In this document: one piece after another, positions 25,737-34,537 of the stretch
How the letters are laid out: every line of letters starts with the position of its first letter
Position numbering within the stretch: position 1 is the stretch's first letter
Assembly: GCA_014382245.1 (NCBI GenBank)
Contig: JACNKC010000076.1
Location: forward strand, 1 to 42,687
Source: Pseudomonadota bacterium
Lineage (GTDB): Bacteria; Desulfobacterota; Binatia; UBA1149
DNA length: 42,687 bases
Reading direction: 5' to 3'
Notes under the pieces: model-generated
What the model was told of the DNA's origin: nothing
Database searches by the model: none
What the model saw: the letters and a program-made list of their open reading frames with translations, nothing else
Position numbers and translations under genes: made by a program

Positions 25737-26732
25737 ATGACAGACCGAGCGGCCCCTCCAATACCCAACGGCTGGTACGCTGTTGCTTGGAGCAAGGAAA
25801 TTGAACCCGGTGGGGTCAAGCGTGTGTACGCGTTTGAGAAAGAACTCGTCGTGTTTCGCACCGAGTCGGGCAAGGCCACGATTTTTGACGCGTACTGCCC
25901 GCACCTTGGCGCCCACCTGGGCGAGGGTGGTACGGTTGTTGGCGAGAACCTGCGCTGCCCGTTCCACCACTGGCAGTTCGACACCGACGGCAGCTGCGTT
26001 GATATTCCCTACGCAAAGCGTGTGCCGCCCAAGGCTTGCGTGGGAGCGTGGCCGGTGGTCGAGCGCGCCGGAATGGTGTTCGCGTGGCACCACGCGCTGG
26101 GTGGGCCGCCGTTTTTCGAGGTGCCCGAAGTGCCCGAGTACAACCACGCAGACTGGGCCGAGCCCCACTTCTGGGAGATAGAGGTCGACGTGCACGTGCA
26201 GGACATGGCCGAAAACAACTGCGACCCACCGCACTTTCTTTACGTTCATGAATCCGAGGAAGTGCCCGAGAGCGAGATCGAGTATCTCGACGGCGGGCTG
26301 ACCATGCGCATGGCCAGTTCGAGTGAGCGCGAGACGGTGATCGGCACTTACACCTCTGAACTCGAGCGCTACACCTGGTGCATCGGCCTGGCCGGCGTCA
26401 GGGTCAAGGGCATCGGTGACGCGGGCCTGTTGATGTTCTCGTCGACTACGCCGGTCACGCGTACGCACGCTCACTCGCGCTGGGTGTTCATGGTCACTCG
26501 CAACCTCGAGGGCAGTGCCGGCCAGGAGTTCATCGACACGATGAAGGAAGGTGTACAGCAGGACCTGCAGATATGGAATAACAAGAAGCACCGCGCCGAC
26601 CCGCTGCTGTGCGAAGGCGACCGCTTCCTGGCCGAGTTCAGGCGCTGGGTGAGACAGTTCTACTCTGAACCCGTGGGCCCTGAGCGCGTCGAAGCTCCGG
26701 TGCCCACCACGGGGGAGGCCGCCCAGGCATGA
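25737..26732 (+). CDS. Rieske non-haem iron oxygenase (KshA/Neverland-like)
   Basis: 331 residues. Rieske [2Fe-2S] ligands CPH (C54, H56) and CPFH (C74, H77). The mononuclear Fe site is in ENNCDPPHFLYVH (D-x2-H-x4-H), typical of Rieske oxygenase alpha subunits. PNGWYAVAWSKEIEPG, FDAYCPHLGAHLG and WPVVERAGMVFAWHH resemble the KshA and cholesterol 7-desaturase (Neverland/DAF-36) group, and a sterol C-4 demethylating oxygenase (SdmA-like) is another possibility. A steroid or terpenoid substrate is inferred from similarity and from the nearby CYP51 and cycloisomerase homologues, not proven. It follows TetR by 4 nt, with GAAGGAG upstream, and leads into the amidohydrolase. Confidence 0.86.
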   Translation: MTDRAAPPIPNGWYAVAWSKEIEPGGVKRVYAFEKELVVFRTESGKATIFDAYCPHLGAHLGEGGTVVGENLRCPFHHWQFDTDGSCVDIPYAKRVPPKACVGAWPVVERAGMVFAWHHALGGPPFFEVPEVPEYNHADWAEPHFWEIEVDVHVQDMAENNCDPPHFLYVHESEEVPESEIEYLDGGLTMRMASSSERETVIGTYTSELERYTWCIGLAGVRVKGIGDAGLLMFSSTTPVTRTHAHSRWVFMVTRNLEGSAGQEFIDTMKEGVQQDLQIWNNKKHRADPLLCEGDRFLAEFRRWVRQFYSEPVGPERVEAPVPTTGEAAQA

Positions 26733-26751
26733 AAAGGAGATTGAATCTGCG

Positions 26752-27960
26752 ATGACCAACGATTCCGCCACCACGGGTGCAGCCGACCGTTGCCTCGTCA
26801 TATCATCGGACTGTCACGCGGGCCTGCCGCCCGAGCAGTACCGCGAGTACGTTGACCCGCAGTTTCGCGAAACTTTTGATCTTGCGCTGCCTATTCAGAT
26901 CGAGAAGACCGAGGAGGCCTCGCGTGTCTTTCTCGTGGACGAGATCAACGACGAGTGGCGCAAGGGTATAGAGCGCGAGCTGTCGGGCGCGTGGGATTCG
27001 GACATAAGGCTCGAGGTAATGGACGGTGATGGTTGCGCCGGCGAGGTTATTTTTCCCGACGGCATTACCGAAATGAACATGCCGCCCTTCGGTGCCGGGC
27101 TGTCACTGCCAACCGAGGACATCGTGCCCGAGCTGCAGTGGGCCGGTGCGCGTGCGCACAACCGCTGGATGGTCGAGTTGTGTGCCCAGGCGCCAGAGCG
27201 TCGCGCTGGGCTGGCCATCGTGCCGGCGCTATGGGACGTGGACGAGGCGGTAACAGAGGCGCGCTGGGCCCACGTAAACGGTTTACGTGGAGTCCTGTTG
27301 CCTACTTGCTGGGGGCGCGAGCCGGCTTGGAATCACAGGCGTTACGATCCGCTGTGGGAGATCTGCGAAGACCTCGGCCTGGTCGTCAACTTTCATTCCG
27401 GTGCTGCTCCCATGAAGGACTACGGCGAGGGCCAGGGGATGGTGGGCATCTACATCAGCGAGGTGGCGTGGTGGACGGCGCGGCCGCTGACCTTCATGAT
27501 CTGGGCCGGTGTATTCGAGCGCTACCCCCGCTTGAAGGTGGCTGTGACCGAGGGCACGGCGGTGTGGGTGCCGGAGTTTCTGGAGCTGATGGATTTTCGT
27601 TACGAAGAGACGCACTTCGCCGCCAAGCTGGGCGACTATCGTAGTCACCTGTCGATGAAGCCCAGCGAGTATTTTCGTCGCAATGTTTTCGTGGGGGCGT
27701 CGTGCATGTCGCGGCGCGAGGCCGAGAGCAGGCACGACATCGGCCTTGCCAACATGTTGTGGGGGTCGGATTACCCGCATCCCGAGGGTACCTGGCCCGG
27801 CACGCGCGAGCAGATGAGCGTTACTTTTGCTGGGCTGCCCGCTGACGAGGTGCGCGCCATGCTCGGCGGCAACGCGGCGGGTCTTTATGGTTTTGACACT
27901 GATGCCCTGGCGCCGGTGGTCGAGCGCGTCGGCCCGCGCATGGAAGACATCACCGGCTAG
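26752..27960 (+). CDS. Amidohydrolase-family (ACMSD-like) protein
   Basis: 402 residues. SSDCHAGLPPEQYREYVDP at the N-terminus has D-C-H in place of the usual H-x-H. LVVNFHSGAAPMKDYGEGQG, the loop WAGVFERYPRLKVAVTEGTAVWVP and GSDYPHPEGTWPGT are standard for the amidohydrolase_2/ACMSD-like family common in aromatic and steroid catabolic clusters. It would act as a metal-dependent hydrolase or decarboxylase. AAAAGGAGA lies about 12 nt upstream; 19 nt separate it from the Rieske gene, so the TetR-Rieske-amidohydrolase genes probably form one operon, possibly continuing to the SDR. Confidence 0.83.
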   Translation: MTNDSATTGAADRCLVISSDCHAGLPPEQYREYVDPQFRETFDLALPIQIEKTEEASRVFLVDEINDEWRKGIERELSGAWDSDIRLEVMDGDGCAGEVIFPDGITEMNMPPFGAGLSLPTEDIVPELQWAGARAHNRWMVELCAQAPERRAGLAIVPALWDVDEAVTEARWAHVNGLRGVLLPTCWGREPAWNHRRYDPLWEICEDLGLVVNFHSGAAPMKDYGEGQGMVGIYISEVAWWTARPLTFMIWAGVFERYPRLKVAVTEGTAVWVPEFLELMDFRYEETHFAAKLGDYRSHLSMKPSEYFRRNVFVGASCMSRREAESRHDIGLANMLWGSDYPHPEGTWPGTREQMSVTFAGLPADEVRAMLGGNAAGLYGFDTDALAPVVERVGPRMEDITG

Positions 27961-28030
27961 GCTGATACGCTCCTTCGGGGTAAAAAACGCGAGGGCTGCC
28001 GTCGGGATTGCCGGCCGGGAGTAACGAGAT

Positions 28031-28888
28031 ATGAAAGACTACGCTGAAAAAACGGCCGTCGTTACTGGCGGCGCCAGTGGCATAGGCCTGGCCCTGGGCC
28101 GTGAACTGGCAGCCCGGGGGGCGAGGGTGGTGCTGGCCGACGTCGAACAGTCGGCGCTCGACACGGCGGTGGCCGGCTTGCGCGAGACCGGTGGCCAGGC
28201 CCACGGGGTGGTCACTGACGTGAGCGACTACGAGTCGGTGGTCGCGCTTGAGCGTCGCTCGGTCGAACTGGGTGACGGAAAGGTGCACCTGCTGTTCAAC
28301 AACGCGGGCGTGGGCGTGTACGAGGACCTGCCGCTGTGGGAGCTGCCGCTGGTCGACTGGAAGTGGACACTCGACGTCAACCTGTGGGGGGTGATCCACG
28401 GCCTGCGCGCGTTCGTGCCCGGCATGCTGGCGCACGGCGAGCCCGGTCACGTGGTTAACACGAGTTCGGGCAACGGGGGGCTTAGCTTGTTGCCGACCAC
28501 GCCGATCTACTCGACCAGCAAGGCGGCGGTGAGCACGCTGACCGAATCGTTGCACCTGCAGCTGGTGGCGGCCGGCGCGGCCATTCGCGCGTCGGTGCTG
28601 TACCCGGGGCCGCACATGGTGTCGAGTAATATTTTTACGGCGTTTCGCAACCGCCCGAGTGGGTTGCTGCGTGACGAGGGTCAGCAGACTCCGCCCACGC
28701 TCGACGAGATTCGCGAGATGGTGGCTGGCATGGGCCAGGAATTGGAGCTTACAAGCCCCGAGCAGGTGGCAGCCATGGCCATGAGCGCGCTCGACGACGA
28801 CGAGTACTGGATACTTGACATGAGCGACGATACCGAGGCGGCCGTCCGCGCTCGCCTCGAAAACATCCTCCACCGCCACACCCCCTGA
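28031..28888 (+). CDS. Short-chain dehydrogenase/reductase
   Basis: 285 residues, classical SDR: TGGASGIG near residue 12, NNAG near 95, Ser in NTSSGNG near 147 and IYSTSKAAV (YxxxK) near 162. The C-terminal part (YPGPHMVSSNIF, RNRPSGLL) is seen in SDRs annotated for broad alcohol or steroid substrates. GGGAG lies upstream of ATG 28031. The TGA is followed after 4 nt by REP copy 1. Confidence 0.88.
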   Translation: MKDYAEKTAVVTGGASGIGLALGRELAARGARVVLADVEQSALDTAVAGLRETGGQAHGVVTDVSDYESVVALERRSVELGDGKVHLLFNNAGVGVYEDLPLWELPLVDWKWTLDVNLWGVIHGLRAFVPGMLAHGEPGHVVNTSSGNGGLSLLPTTPIYSTSKAAVSTLTESLHLQLVAAGAAIRASVLYPGPHMVSSNIFTAFRNRPSGLLRDEGQQTPPTLDEIREMVAGMGQELELTSPEQVAAMAMSALDDDEYWILDMSDDTEAAVRARLENILHRHTP

Positions 28889-28892
28889 CAAC

Positions 28893-28957
28893 GGGAAGAC
28901 GTACCTTTTCGCGGTTTGAGACCACGTCAGAAAGGCGGAAAAGGTAGGAGGTCTGCT
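28893..28957 (+). repeat. REP-like palindromic element, copy 1
   Basis: Core 28903-28945 (43 nt; ACCTTTTCG ... GAAAAGGT, apical GAC-CAC-GTC). GGGAAGACGT lies on the left and AGGAGGTCTGC on the right. It starts 4 nt after the SDR stop codon, in + polarity (GGGAAGAC end nearest the gene). With copy 2 it brackets the RAYT gene in inverted orientation. The stem is interrupted at GCGG versus GGCG. Confidence 0.85.
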
Positions 28958-28971
28958 TCGTTTTCATCCCT

Positions 28972-29643
28972 TTACCCGGCAGTGATTTTTTTTGGCCGAC
29001 CGTGCGGCCGGTGACGGATCAGCTTGCTGGTTCGATTTGACCAGGGCTTATTGCCGAAAGGGGAGCTGTTGGCCGCGCTTTTTCTAAGGGCGTTAAGTTC
29101 GGCACTGCTCTGGGGGAGGTTTACGTAAGGTTCCCAAGCGTCGGGACGTTGGCAGGGCCACTCGCAAAGTGGTGGCAGACCATTTTTTTTGCACCCCATC
29201 GAACGTCCGGCGCTGCTCCAAGCCCACTCTCCGGCGCTCTGGACCAACCCTGCTCTCAGGGGGTTCCGCTCAACGTACCGACATACCGCGAGCAGGTGCT
29301 CATCGTCCTGCACCGCGAACGCCTTGAACGGGCCTCGGTATACGTGCCCGTTGCCCGGGTTTTGGCGGCAGGCGCGTAACCTTCTCACGTGGGTACAGGT
29401 CAGCCAGTGCATGAATCGCGACAGTGCCTCGTCGGTTTGCGGCCAGAGAACCATGTGGAAGTGGTTGGGCATGACACAGTAGGCAAGCAGCCGCATGTCT
29501 TTAACTTTTTCCAAGCCCTCGGTCATGACTTGTTCGAAGGCGCGGTAGTCTCCCGCTGAGCGAAATATGGGAATCCGTTCGTTCGCCCGGTTGAGTACGT
29601 GAAAAACCATACCCGCGGGTGTGATTCTGCGTCGTCCTGGCAT
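28972..29643 (-). mobile_element. REP-associated tyrosine transposase (RAYT, Y1/IS200-like HUH family)
   Basis: 223 residues. MVFHVLNRANERIPIFRSAGDY is the usual RAYT start. PNHFHMVLWP is the HUH metal site (H-F-H). CRYVERNPLRAGLV carries the catalytic Tyr region, and AGEWAWSSAGRS is conserved in RAYTs. It cuts single-stranded REP hairpins and is thought to move or maintain REP sequences. Inverted REP-like copies lie 15 nt beyond its 3' end (28893-28957) and 57 nt upstream of its start (29700-29764), the typical RAYT arrangement. There is no sign of decay. Confidence 0.93.
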
Positions 29644-29699
29644 GTGGGAAAATATGCCGCAGAAAGCGGTTATGGCGCAACTACAGGGAAGTTATAAAT

Positions 29700-29764
29700 G
29701 GAGATCTACTACCTTTTCGCGGTTTGAGACCACGTCTGAAAGGCGGAAAAGGTACGTCTTCCCC
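29700..29764 (-). repeat. REP-like palindromic element, copy 2
   Basis: Core 29711-29753 (43 nt). It has the same left half as copy 1 and a right half differing at one base. The flanks are reversed: GGAGATCTACT on the left and GTCTTCCCC (29756-29764) on the right, so it lies on the - strand. The GTCTTCCCC end is 6 nt after the stop (29771) of the - strand MBL gene. Confidence 0.85.
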
Positions 29765-29770
29765 TTCCAG

Positions 29771-31294
29771 TCAGGGGAGGGCGTGGGACATGTGGTGGAG
29801 GTAGGTCAGCGTGGCCTGCAGCGGGGTCGGTTGCAGTGGGCCTCCCATTCCAGGTGCGGCCCGGGTAGGCACCGCAGGGGGGGGAGTCGCGAGAATGCGC
29901 CGGCGGTAAACGTCGAGCACCAGCTGGCGCGCGAGACTTGATTCGGGGGCAGCGAGCAGGGCCTGGTCGGCCAGGTGACAGGCGAGCCGCAGGTCCTCGT
30001 CCATGAGTGCCCGCGCCCGCGCGTCGACGGCCGCAAGGCCACCGGCCATCTCGACCTGCAGCGCCGCCAGCCGCTCGGGCGAGGCGGGGTCCCAGTGCGA
30101 CGGCTGGTCATCCCACCAGCCGGTCAACTCGTGCACCACCGTGCGCGCCACGTCGCGCAGGCTGACATAACGTTCCTGAAGGCGAGAGTCGTTGGCAAGC
30201 TGCGCGGGCAGGACGACCGACGCCACCACCTCGTCTTTGCGCATCCCCGAGTTCAAGCCGGCTACCACCTGGTCGACCACCGACTGCAGGGCCTCGGCCA
30301 GCAGCAGCAGGTTGTCGCGGATTTCAGCCGGGTCGTCGAGCGCCTGCCCGTGCCCGGGCAGCAACACGCGCGCATTGAGCGACGCCATTTCCTTGAGCGC
30401 AAATGCCCACTCTTCAACGTGCCGCTGCACTCGCTTGCCGTTGCCCGCGTTAGGTATGAACGACTGCCAGTAATCGGCCGACGCCAGCACCCGCCGGTCG
30501 GCCGCCCACACGTAGAGCTGATCGTCGGTCTCGCCGCGGTGGTGCACCAGGACAAAAGTTTCGCCGCCGATCTCGAGAACCAGGCGATCGCGAAAGGTAC
30601 GCGTTGGCCACACGATGTCGTCGCGCGTGGCCGGCAACTGCTCGACGGGTTGGCTCATGTAGTGCGCGATCGAACCGCGCAGCCGCAGGTAACGCTCAAA
30701 TCGCGGGATGATGGCCTCGTGGGCGATTATGTTGCGCGGGTTCATGCCTGCGTCGGCCAGCGCCCATGCACCGTAAGCGTGATCCACGTGGCCGTGCGTG
30801 TATATGACCGTGTGCAGGGGCGCGTCGCTCACCGAGCGTATGGCGTCAACCAGTGCCGGCCCTGCCGGTGCCATGCCGGTATCCACCAGCAGCAGGCCGT
30901 CGCGCGTTTCGAACAACACGGCGTTTACGATCGGCATGCGGATGAGCCATGTGTTCGGCGCCACGAGCTCGGCGCGGGTCTTCGCGCGCGCGTCGGCTAT
31001 CGCCTGCGGGTCGTCGCGCGAAAACATGTTCTCGGCAACCGCGCGCGAGTAGTCACCCCAGATGCGGGCGTTGCTGATGATGCCCGGCAGCAGCTCGGGG
31101 TAGCGGGCCAGCACGCGCGATCGCGCCGCGAGGTCGGCACCACCCACGGCACGGTCGAGCGCCGTTCGCGCAGGATTTTCTACTGCCCGGTAGAGCTGGT
31201 TCGCGCTGCGGCCGCCGTACTCGCTGCTCCCCAGCACCAGGCCCAGCGTGGTGAACAGAGCGGCGACCAAGAGGTAGCGAAGCAGAGCAGCCAT
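29771..31294 (-). CDS. MBL-fold hydrolase, alkylsulfatase (SdsA1/BDS1)-like
   Basis: 507 residues. N-terminal hydrophobic segment (LLRYLLVAALFTTLGLVLGS) acting as signal anchor or signal peptide, so a periplasmic or membrane-attached enzyme. Metal-binding THGHVDHAYG (HxHxDH) near residue 175, ADYWQSF near 275 and LLPGHGQAL near 305 are metallo-beta-lactamase fold sites. The helical region after ~330 (VVHELTGWWDDQPSHWDPASP) matches the dimerisation domain of class III alkylsulfatases. Likely sulfate-ester or related hydrolase; the substrate is inferred. REP copy 2 follows the stop by 6 nt. Confidence 0.83.
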   Translation of the reverse strand: MAALLRYLLVAALFTTLGLVLGSSEYGGRSANQLYRAVENPARTALDRAVGGADLAARSRVLARYPELLPGIISNARIWGDYSRAVAENMFSRDDPQAIADARAKTRAELVAPNTWLIRMPIVNAVLFETRDGLLLVDTGMAPAGPALVDAIRSVSDAPLHTVIYTHGHVDHAYGAWALADAGMNPRNIIAHEAIIPRFERYLRLRGSIAHYMSQPVEQLPATRDDIVWPTRTFRDRLVLEIGGETFVLVHHRGETDDQLYVWAADRRVLASADYWQSFIPNAGNGKRVQRHVEEWAFALKEMASLNARVLLPGHGQALDDPAEIRDNLLLLAEALQSVVDQVVAGLNSGMRKDEVVASVVLPAQLANDSRLQERYVSLRDVARTVVHELTGWWDDQPSHWDPASPERLAALQVEMAGGLAAVDARARALMDEDLRLACHLADQALLAAPESSLARQLVLDVYRRRILATPPPAVPTRAAPGMGGPLQPTPLQATLTYLHHMSHALP

Positions 31295-31427
31295 GGCCTA
31301 TCTTTCCCCCGCAGCCGTGCGCAATCAAAAAAACTCTGGGGAGGGGAGCCGGGGGCAATTCAATGGCTTCAGCCGCGCGACAGGACGGGCTCTTCAGCTG
31401 CGGGACTGGTTACCGAAACGCGACAAC

Positions 31428-31492
31428 CGAGACCTGCTACCTTTTCGCGGTTTGAGACCACGTCTAAAACCTCGAAAAGGTAGGTCTTCCCC
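31428..31492 (-). repeat. REP-like palindromic element, copy 3
   Basis: Core 31439-31481 (43 nt) with a better-paired stem than copies 1 and 2 (18 of 20 positions): the right half reads AAAACCTCGAAAAGGT, compensating the left CGCGGTTT. GTCTTCCCC at 31484-31492 is 6 nt after the stop (31499) of the FAD monooxygenase, so polarity is - strand. No transposase is nearby. Confidence 0.87.
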
Positions 31493-31498
31493 TCCTGG

Positions 31499-33163
31499 TC
31501 AGGGGCTCGCGCCGCGCACGAGGTCGATCAGGGCCGCGGGGTCGGCCGGGGGTGAGTTGCCGCGCCACGCCACGTGCTGGTCGGGCCTGATCAGTACGAG
31601 GTCGCGTTCGTACAGGCAGCGCACGGCGTCATCGCCCGGGTCGAGCAGGTCGAGCACAGTTAAAGGCAACCCGCAAGCAGCGGCGGCCCGCTCTATCCTC
31701 GACACGTCGTGGTAGGCAAACCTGGCCAGCGTGAACCCCTTCCCAATCAGGTCAAACAGTGCGCGCCCGTCGGCCAGGAAGGCGCTTGGCGAGCGGACAC
31801 CGGGCCGGGTGGACGGCTGGTAGCGCAGGGCATCAAAGGCCGGCGCCGGTCCGTCCTCGTGGCAGACCACCGGCGAGTCGGAGTAACAGTAGCCCATCTC
31901 CAGCCCGAGGCTTTCGTTCTCGGCGTTGCCCAGTTCGAGTATCGCGAGCCCGGCAGAAACGCGTGCGAGCCGTGCCTCGTCGTCGTCGCGTCCGTCGAAG
32001 GCGGCCGCTTTCGCGCAGTATTCCATGATTGGTAGGCGCACCGACATGTGCTGGCCCGAGGCGTCGCGGTTGCGTAATGCTACTGGCCGTCGCTCACGTT
32101 GGTAGCTGTCAAGCAGGCAGGCCCCCCCCCAACCGTGCAGCACGGCGGCTAGTTTCCAGCCCAGGTTGGCGGCCTCGCTCACGCCGGTGTTCATGCCGTA
32201 GCCGCCGGTGGGTATGTACTGGTGGGCGGCGTCGCCGGCCAGCAACACGCGCCGGTCGCGGTAGTTTTCGGCCACCAGCAGGTGCGGGGTCCAGCGGTTG
32301 GCGCGTAGTATCTCGCAGTCGATTTTGCAGCCCAGCGCTTCGAACAACATGGCGCGGGCGTCGAGATCAGCCTCGTCGGCCCCCGCGGGAAACGCCACGT
32401 GCATGGTCCAGGTGTGGTCGTCGTCCTGGGCGATGAGCGTCCCGTGTTGCGACTGGTAGTGCCACGCCACACCCCAACGCTGCAGCACTGCGCGTTCTTC
32501 AGAGCGGAAGTGAATCATGTAGAGCTCGGCCACTGACGCTGTGCCTTCCAGTTCTATGCCGAGTTGCCTGCGCACCGTGCTGCCGCCGCCGTCACAGCCA
32601 ACGAGGTAGCGACAGCGCAGTCGCCGCTGCTCGCCGTCATCACAGCGCAACACGACGTCGACACCGTTGTCGTCCTGCTCAAAACTTTCGAGCGTGGTAG
32701 AAAACCTGGTGTCGATGCCGTCGCGCTGTTCGAGCAAGCGCCTGAGCTCGGGTTCGATGACGATCTGAGATACGCGCATGGCCGGCTCCAGCGCGAGCGT
32801 GCCGTCGTTCACGTAACGGATTATAGCGCGGGCCTCGTCCACGCTGGGATAGCTGAAGCGAGCGAGTTCGTGGCCGGCCATCGACGTGACCCAGGCGATG
32901 TCCATGGGGTGGTCACGGGGAACGGCCACGTTGCGCAGCGCGTCGGCGAGGCCGAGCCTGCGCAGGTGTTCCATGCTGCGTGGGTTGGTGATGTCCATCT
33001 TGGGCGCGGCGGTGCCAGTTGCGTTGCGTTCCACGAGCACGCAGTCAACGCCCTGCCACGCCAGCTCGTGGGCCAGCAGGAGGCCAACCGGCCCGCCGCC
33101 AGCCACCAGCACTGCCGTGTCAAAACCGTCAGCTTCGCGCCCGTTGATAAGGTTCATGCCCAA
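31499..33163 (-). CDS. FAD-dependent aromatic-type monooxygenase (PheA/TfdB family)
   Basis: 554 residues. FAD-binding VLVAGGGPVGLLLAHELAWQG near residue 20, a DG-like segment ('GCDGGGSTVRRQLGI' near 193), and GDAAHQYIPTGGYGMNTGVS near 313, the second FAD motif. These define flavoprotein hydroxylases of the para-hydroxybenzoate hydroxylase superfamily. The C-terminal thioredoxin-like tail (RPDQHVAWRG) is typical of the phenol 2-hydroxylase/TfdB group. It hydroxylates an aromatic or polyketide-like substrate with NAD(P)H and O2. It lies 24 nt downstream of the HsaA-like gene, so probably one operon. REP copy 3 follows its stop. Confidence 0.9.
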   Translation of the reverse strand: MGMNLINGREADGFDTAVLVAGGGPVGLLLAHELAWQGVDCVLVERNATGTAAPKMDITNPRSMEHLRRLGLADALRNVAVPRDHPMDIAWVTSMAGHELARFSYPSVDEARAIIRYVNDGTLALEPAMRVSQIVIEPELRRLLEQRDGIDTRFSTTLESFEQDDNGVDVVLRCDDGEQRRLRCRYLVGCDGGGSTVRRQLGIELEGTASVAELYMIHFRSEERAVLQRWGVAWHYQSQHGTLIAQDDDHTWTMHVAFPAGADEADLDARAMLFEALGCKIDCEILRANRWTPHLLVAENYRDRRVLLAGDAAHQYIPTGGYGMNTGVSEAANLGWKLAAVLHGWGGACLLDSYQRERRPVALRNRDASGQHMSVRLPIMEYCAKAAAFDGRDDDEARLARVSAGLAILELGNAENESLGLEMGYCYSDSPVVCHEDGPAPAFDALRYQPSTRPGVRSPSAFLADGRALFDLIGKGFTLARFAYHDVSRIERAAAACGLPLTVLDLLDPGDDAVRCLYERDLVLIRPDQHVAWRGNSPPADPAALIDLVRGASP

Positions 33164-33187
33164 GTCCGAGTTTCCACGCGAAGACCC

Positions 33188-34489
33188 CTACAGCATGGGA
33201 TGCTGCATGGTCGCCTCGGAACCCAGCAGCAAGGCACCGGCGTCCTCGAGGCTCTTGGTCTGTCCCATCAAGTGCTGGCATGCACTCTCGGCGTCGCGCA
33301 GCGCGCGGTCCAGCGGCGATCGTTTGGTATACACGGCACCGCCGCCCAGGGTGTCGTACATCAACCGCGTACAGTCGCGGGCCGACTGGAAGGCGTTCAG
33401 GCGAGACAGCCACACCGCGCTGCGTTGGGCCACGGAGGGCTGGTCTCCGCGCTCGTACACATCCCACAGCTCGGCCAGCGAGCCGTATACCCACGAGCGC
33501 GCGGCACCCAGCTTCATCTCGGCCCGGGCCACGGCCGCCTGCACGCGGGGAACGTCACGGTAGGCAACGCCCGAGGGAAAGGCCACGCGGCCCTGCACGG
33601 ATTCGCTCACGTGGTCAATGGCGGCGCGGCCAAGACCCAGCGGCACGCCCGACATCTTGCGCAGAAAGGTCTCGTTGCTGCGGTAGAGGGTGCCCTCACG
33701 CCGGGCCGGCTCCATGAAGCTGAAGCTACGCTCGGAGGGCACCAGCAGGTCGCAGCAACGGTAGTCGTTGCTGCCGGTTCCGCGCAGCCCGGTGGTGTAC
33801 CAGGTGTCGAGTATTTCGTACTCGTCGCGCGGTGCCAGCACGATGCGCCACTCGGGCATGCCGTTTTCGCTTATCACCGGCTTGTCGTTCTCGTGCACGA
33901 CCACTCCGGCAGCCAGCCAGTCGCAGTGGGTGCATCCGCTGCCGAACAGCCAGTCGCCGTTCACCAGGTAGCCATCGGCTGTACGGTCGGCGCGGCCCAT
34001 GGGGTACACCCAGCCCGCCTGCACCATGTCGAGGCGCGGGTACATCACTCGGGCTACCTCGTCTTCAAGCCAGGACGAGTACAGTCCGGCGTCGCAGCCT
34101 ATCATTATGCACCAGCCCACCGAGGCGTCGCCGCGCGAGACCTCCTCGATGACTTCTACCTGCTGCATGCTGGTCATCTCGGGACCGCCCCATTCACCCG
34201 GCATATTCATGCGGAAAAAGCCGGCCTTGAGCAGTTGCTCGACGAGGTCGGCCGGCAGGCGTCGTAGTTCTTCGATTTCGGCCGACCGCGAAGCCAGGGT
34301 CGGACGCAGCGCGCGCGCGTTGGCAAGAATCTGCGCGGGTTCGAGGTGGTCGCCCTGCTGGGGGCGAAGGGTTGTTGGTGTTGTAGTGGCCAGAGTACCG
34401 CTCCTCGGGCCGCCTGGACGACCGCGGTTGGGATTCTGTTGTGTCGCCGCCTGCAACGCAACAAGGCCCCGGCTTGATCGGTAAACCAT
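33188..34489 (-). CDS. Acyl-CoA dehydrogenase-fold flavoprotein, HsaA-like monooxygenase
   Basis: 433 residues. The start is at 34489, from a strong AAGGAGG ribosome site 8 nt upstream; a longer open frame runs antisense into the divergent P450 and is not coding. Low-complexity leader (about 45 residues), then SAEIEELRRLPADLVEQLL, GDASVGWCIMIG, FGSGCTHCDWL and WYTTGLRGTGS, as in HsaA-type flavin hydroxylases (compare the paralogue at 23843-25003). Needs a separate flavin reductase. It forms an operon with the FAD monooxygenase downstream and is divergent from a P450. Confidence 0.85.
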   Translation of the reverse strand: MVYRSSRGLVALQAATQQNPNRGRPGGPRSGTLATTTPTTLRPQQGDHLEPAQILANARALRPTLASRSAEIEELRRLPADLVEQLLKAGFFRMNMPGEWGGPEMTSMQQVEVIEEVSRGDASVGWCIMIGCDAGLYSSWLEDEVARVMYPRLDMVQAGWVYPMGRADRTADGYLVNGDWLFGSGCTHCDWLAAGVVVHENDKPVISENGMPEWRIVLAPRDEYEILDTWYTTGLRGTGSNDYRCCDLLVPSERSFSFMEPARREGTLYRSNETFLRKMSGVPLGLGRAAIDHVSESVQGRVAFPSGVAYRDVPRVQAAVARAEMKLGAARSWVYGSLAELWDVYERGDQPSVAQRSAVWLSRLNAFQSARDCTRLMYDTLGGGAVYTKRSPLDRALRDAESACQHLMGQTKSLEDAGALLLGSEATMQHPML

Positions 34490-34537
34490 TGCAGCCGCCT
34501 CCTTTTGCGTGGGGCGCCGAGGTGTGAGAGAACGCGC

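Noticed and set aside
29975-31483. 500-codon + strand frame opposite the MBL gene
   Set aside because: Antisense shadow; the - strand has HxHxDH and full family match.
32564-34267. 567-codon + strand frame opposite the FAD monooxygenase and HsaA-like genes
   Set aside because: It crosses two real - strand genes; low-complexity translation.
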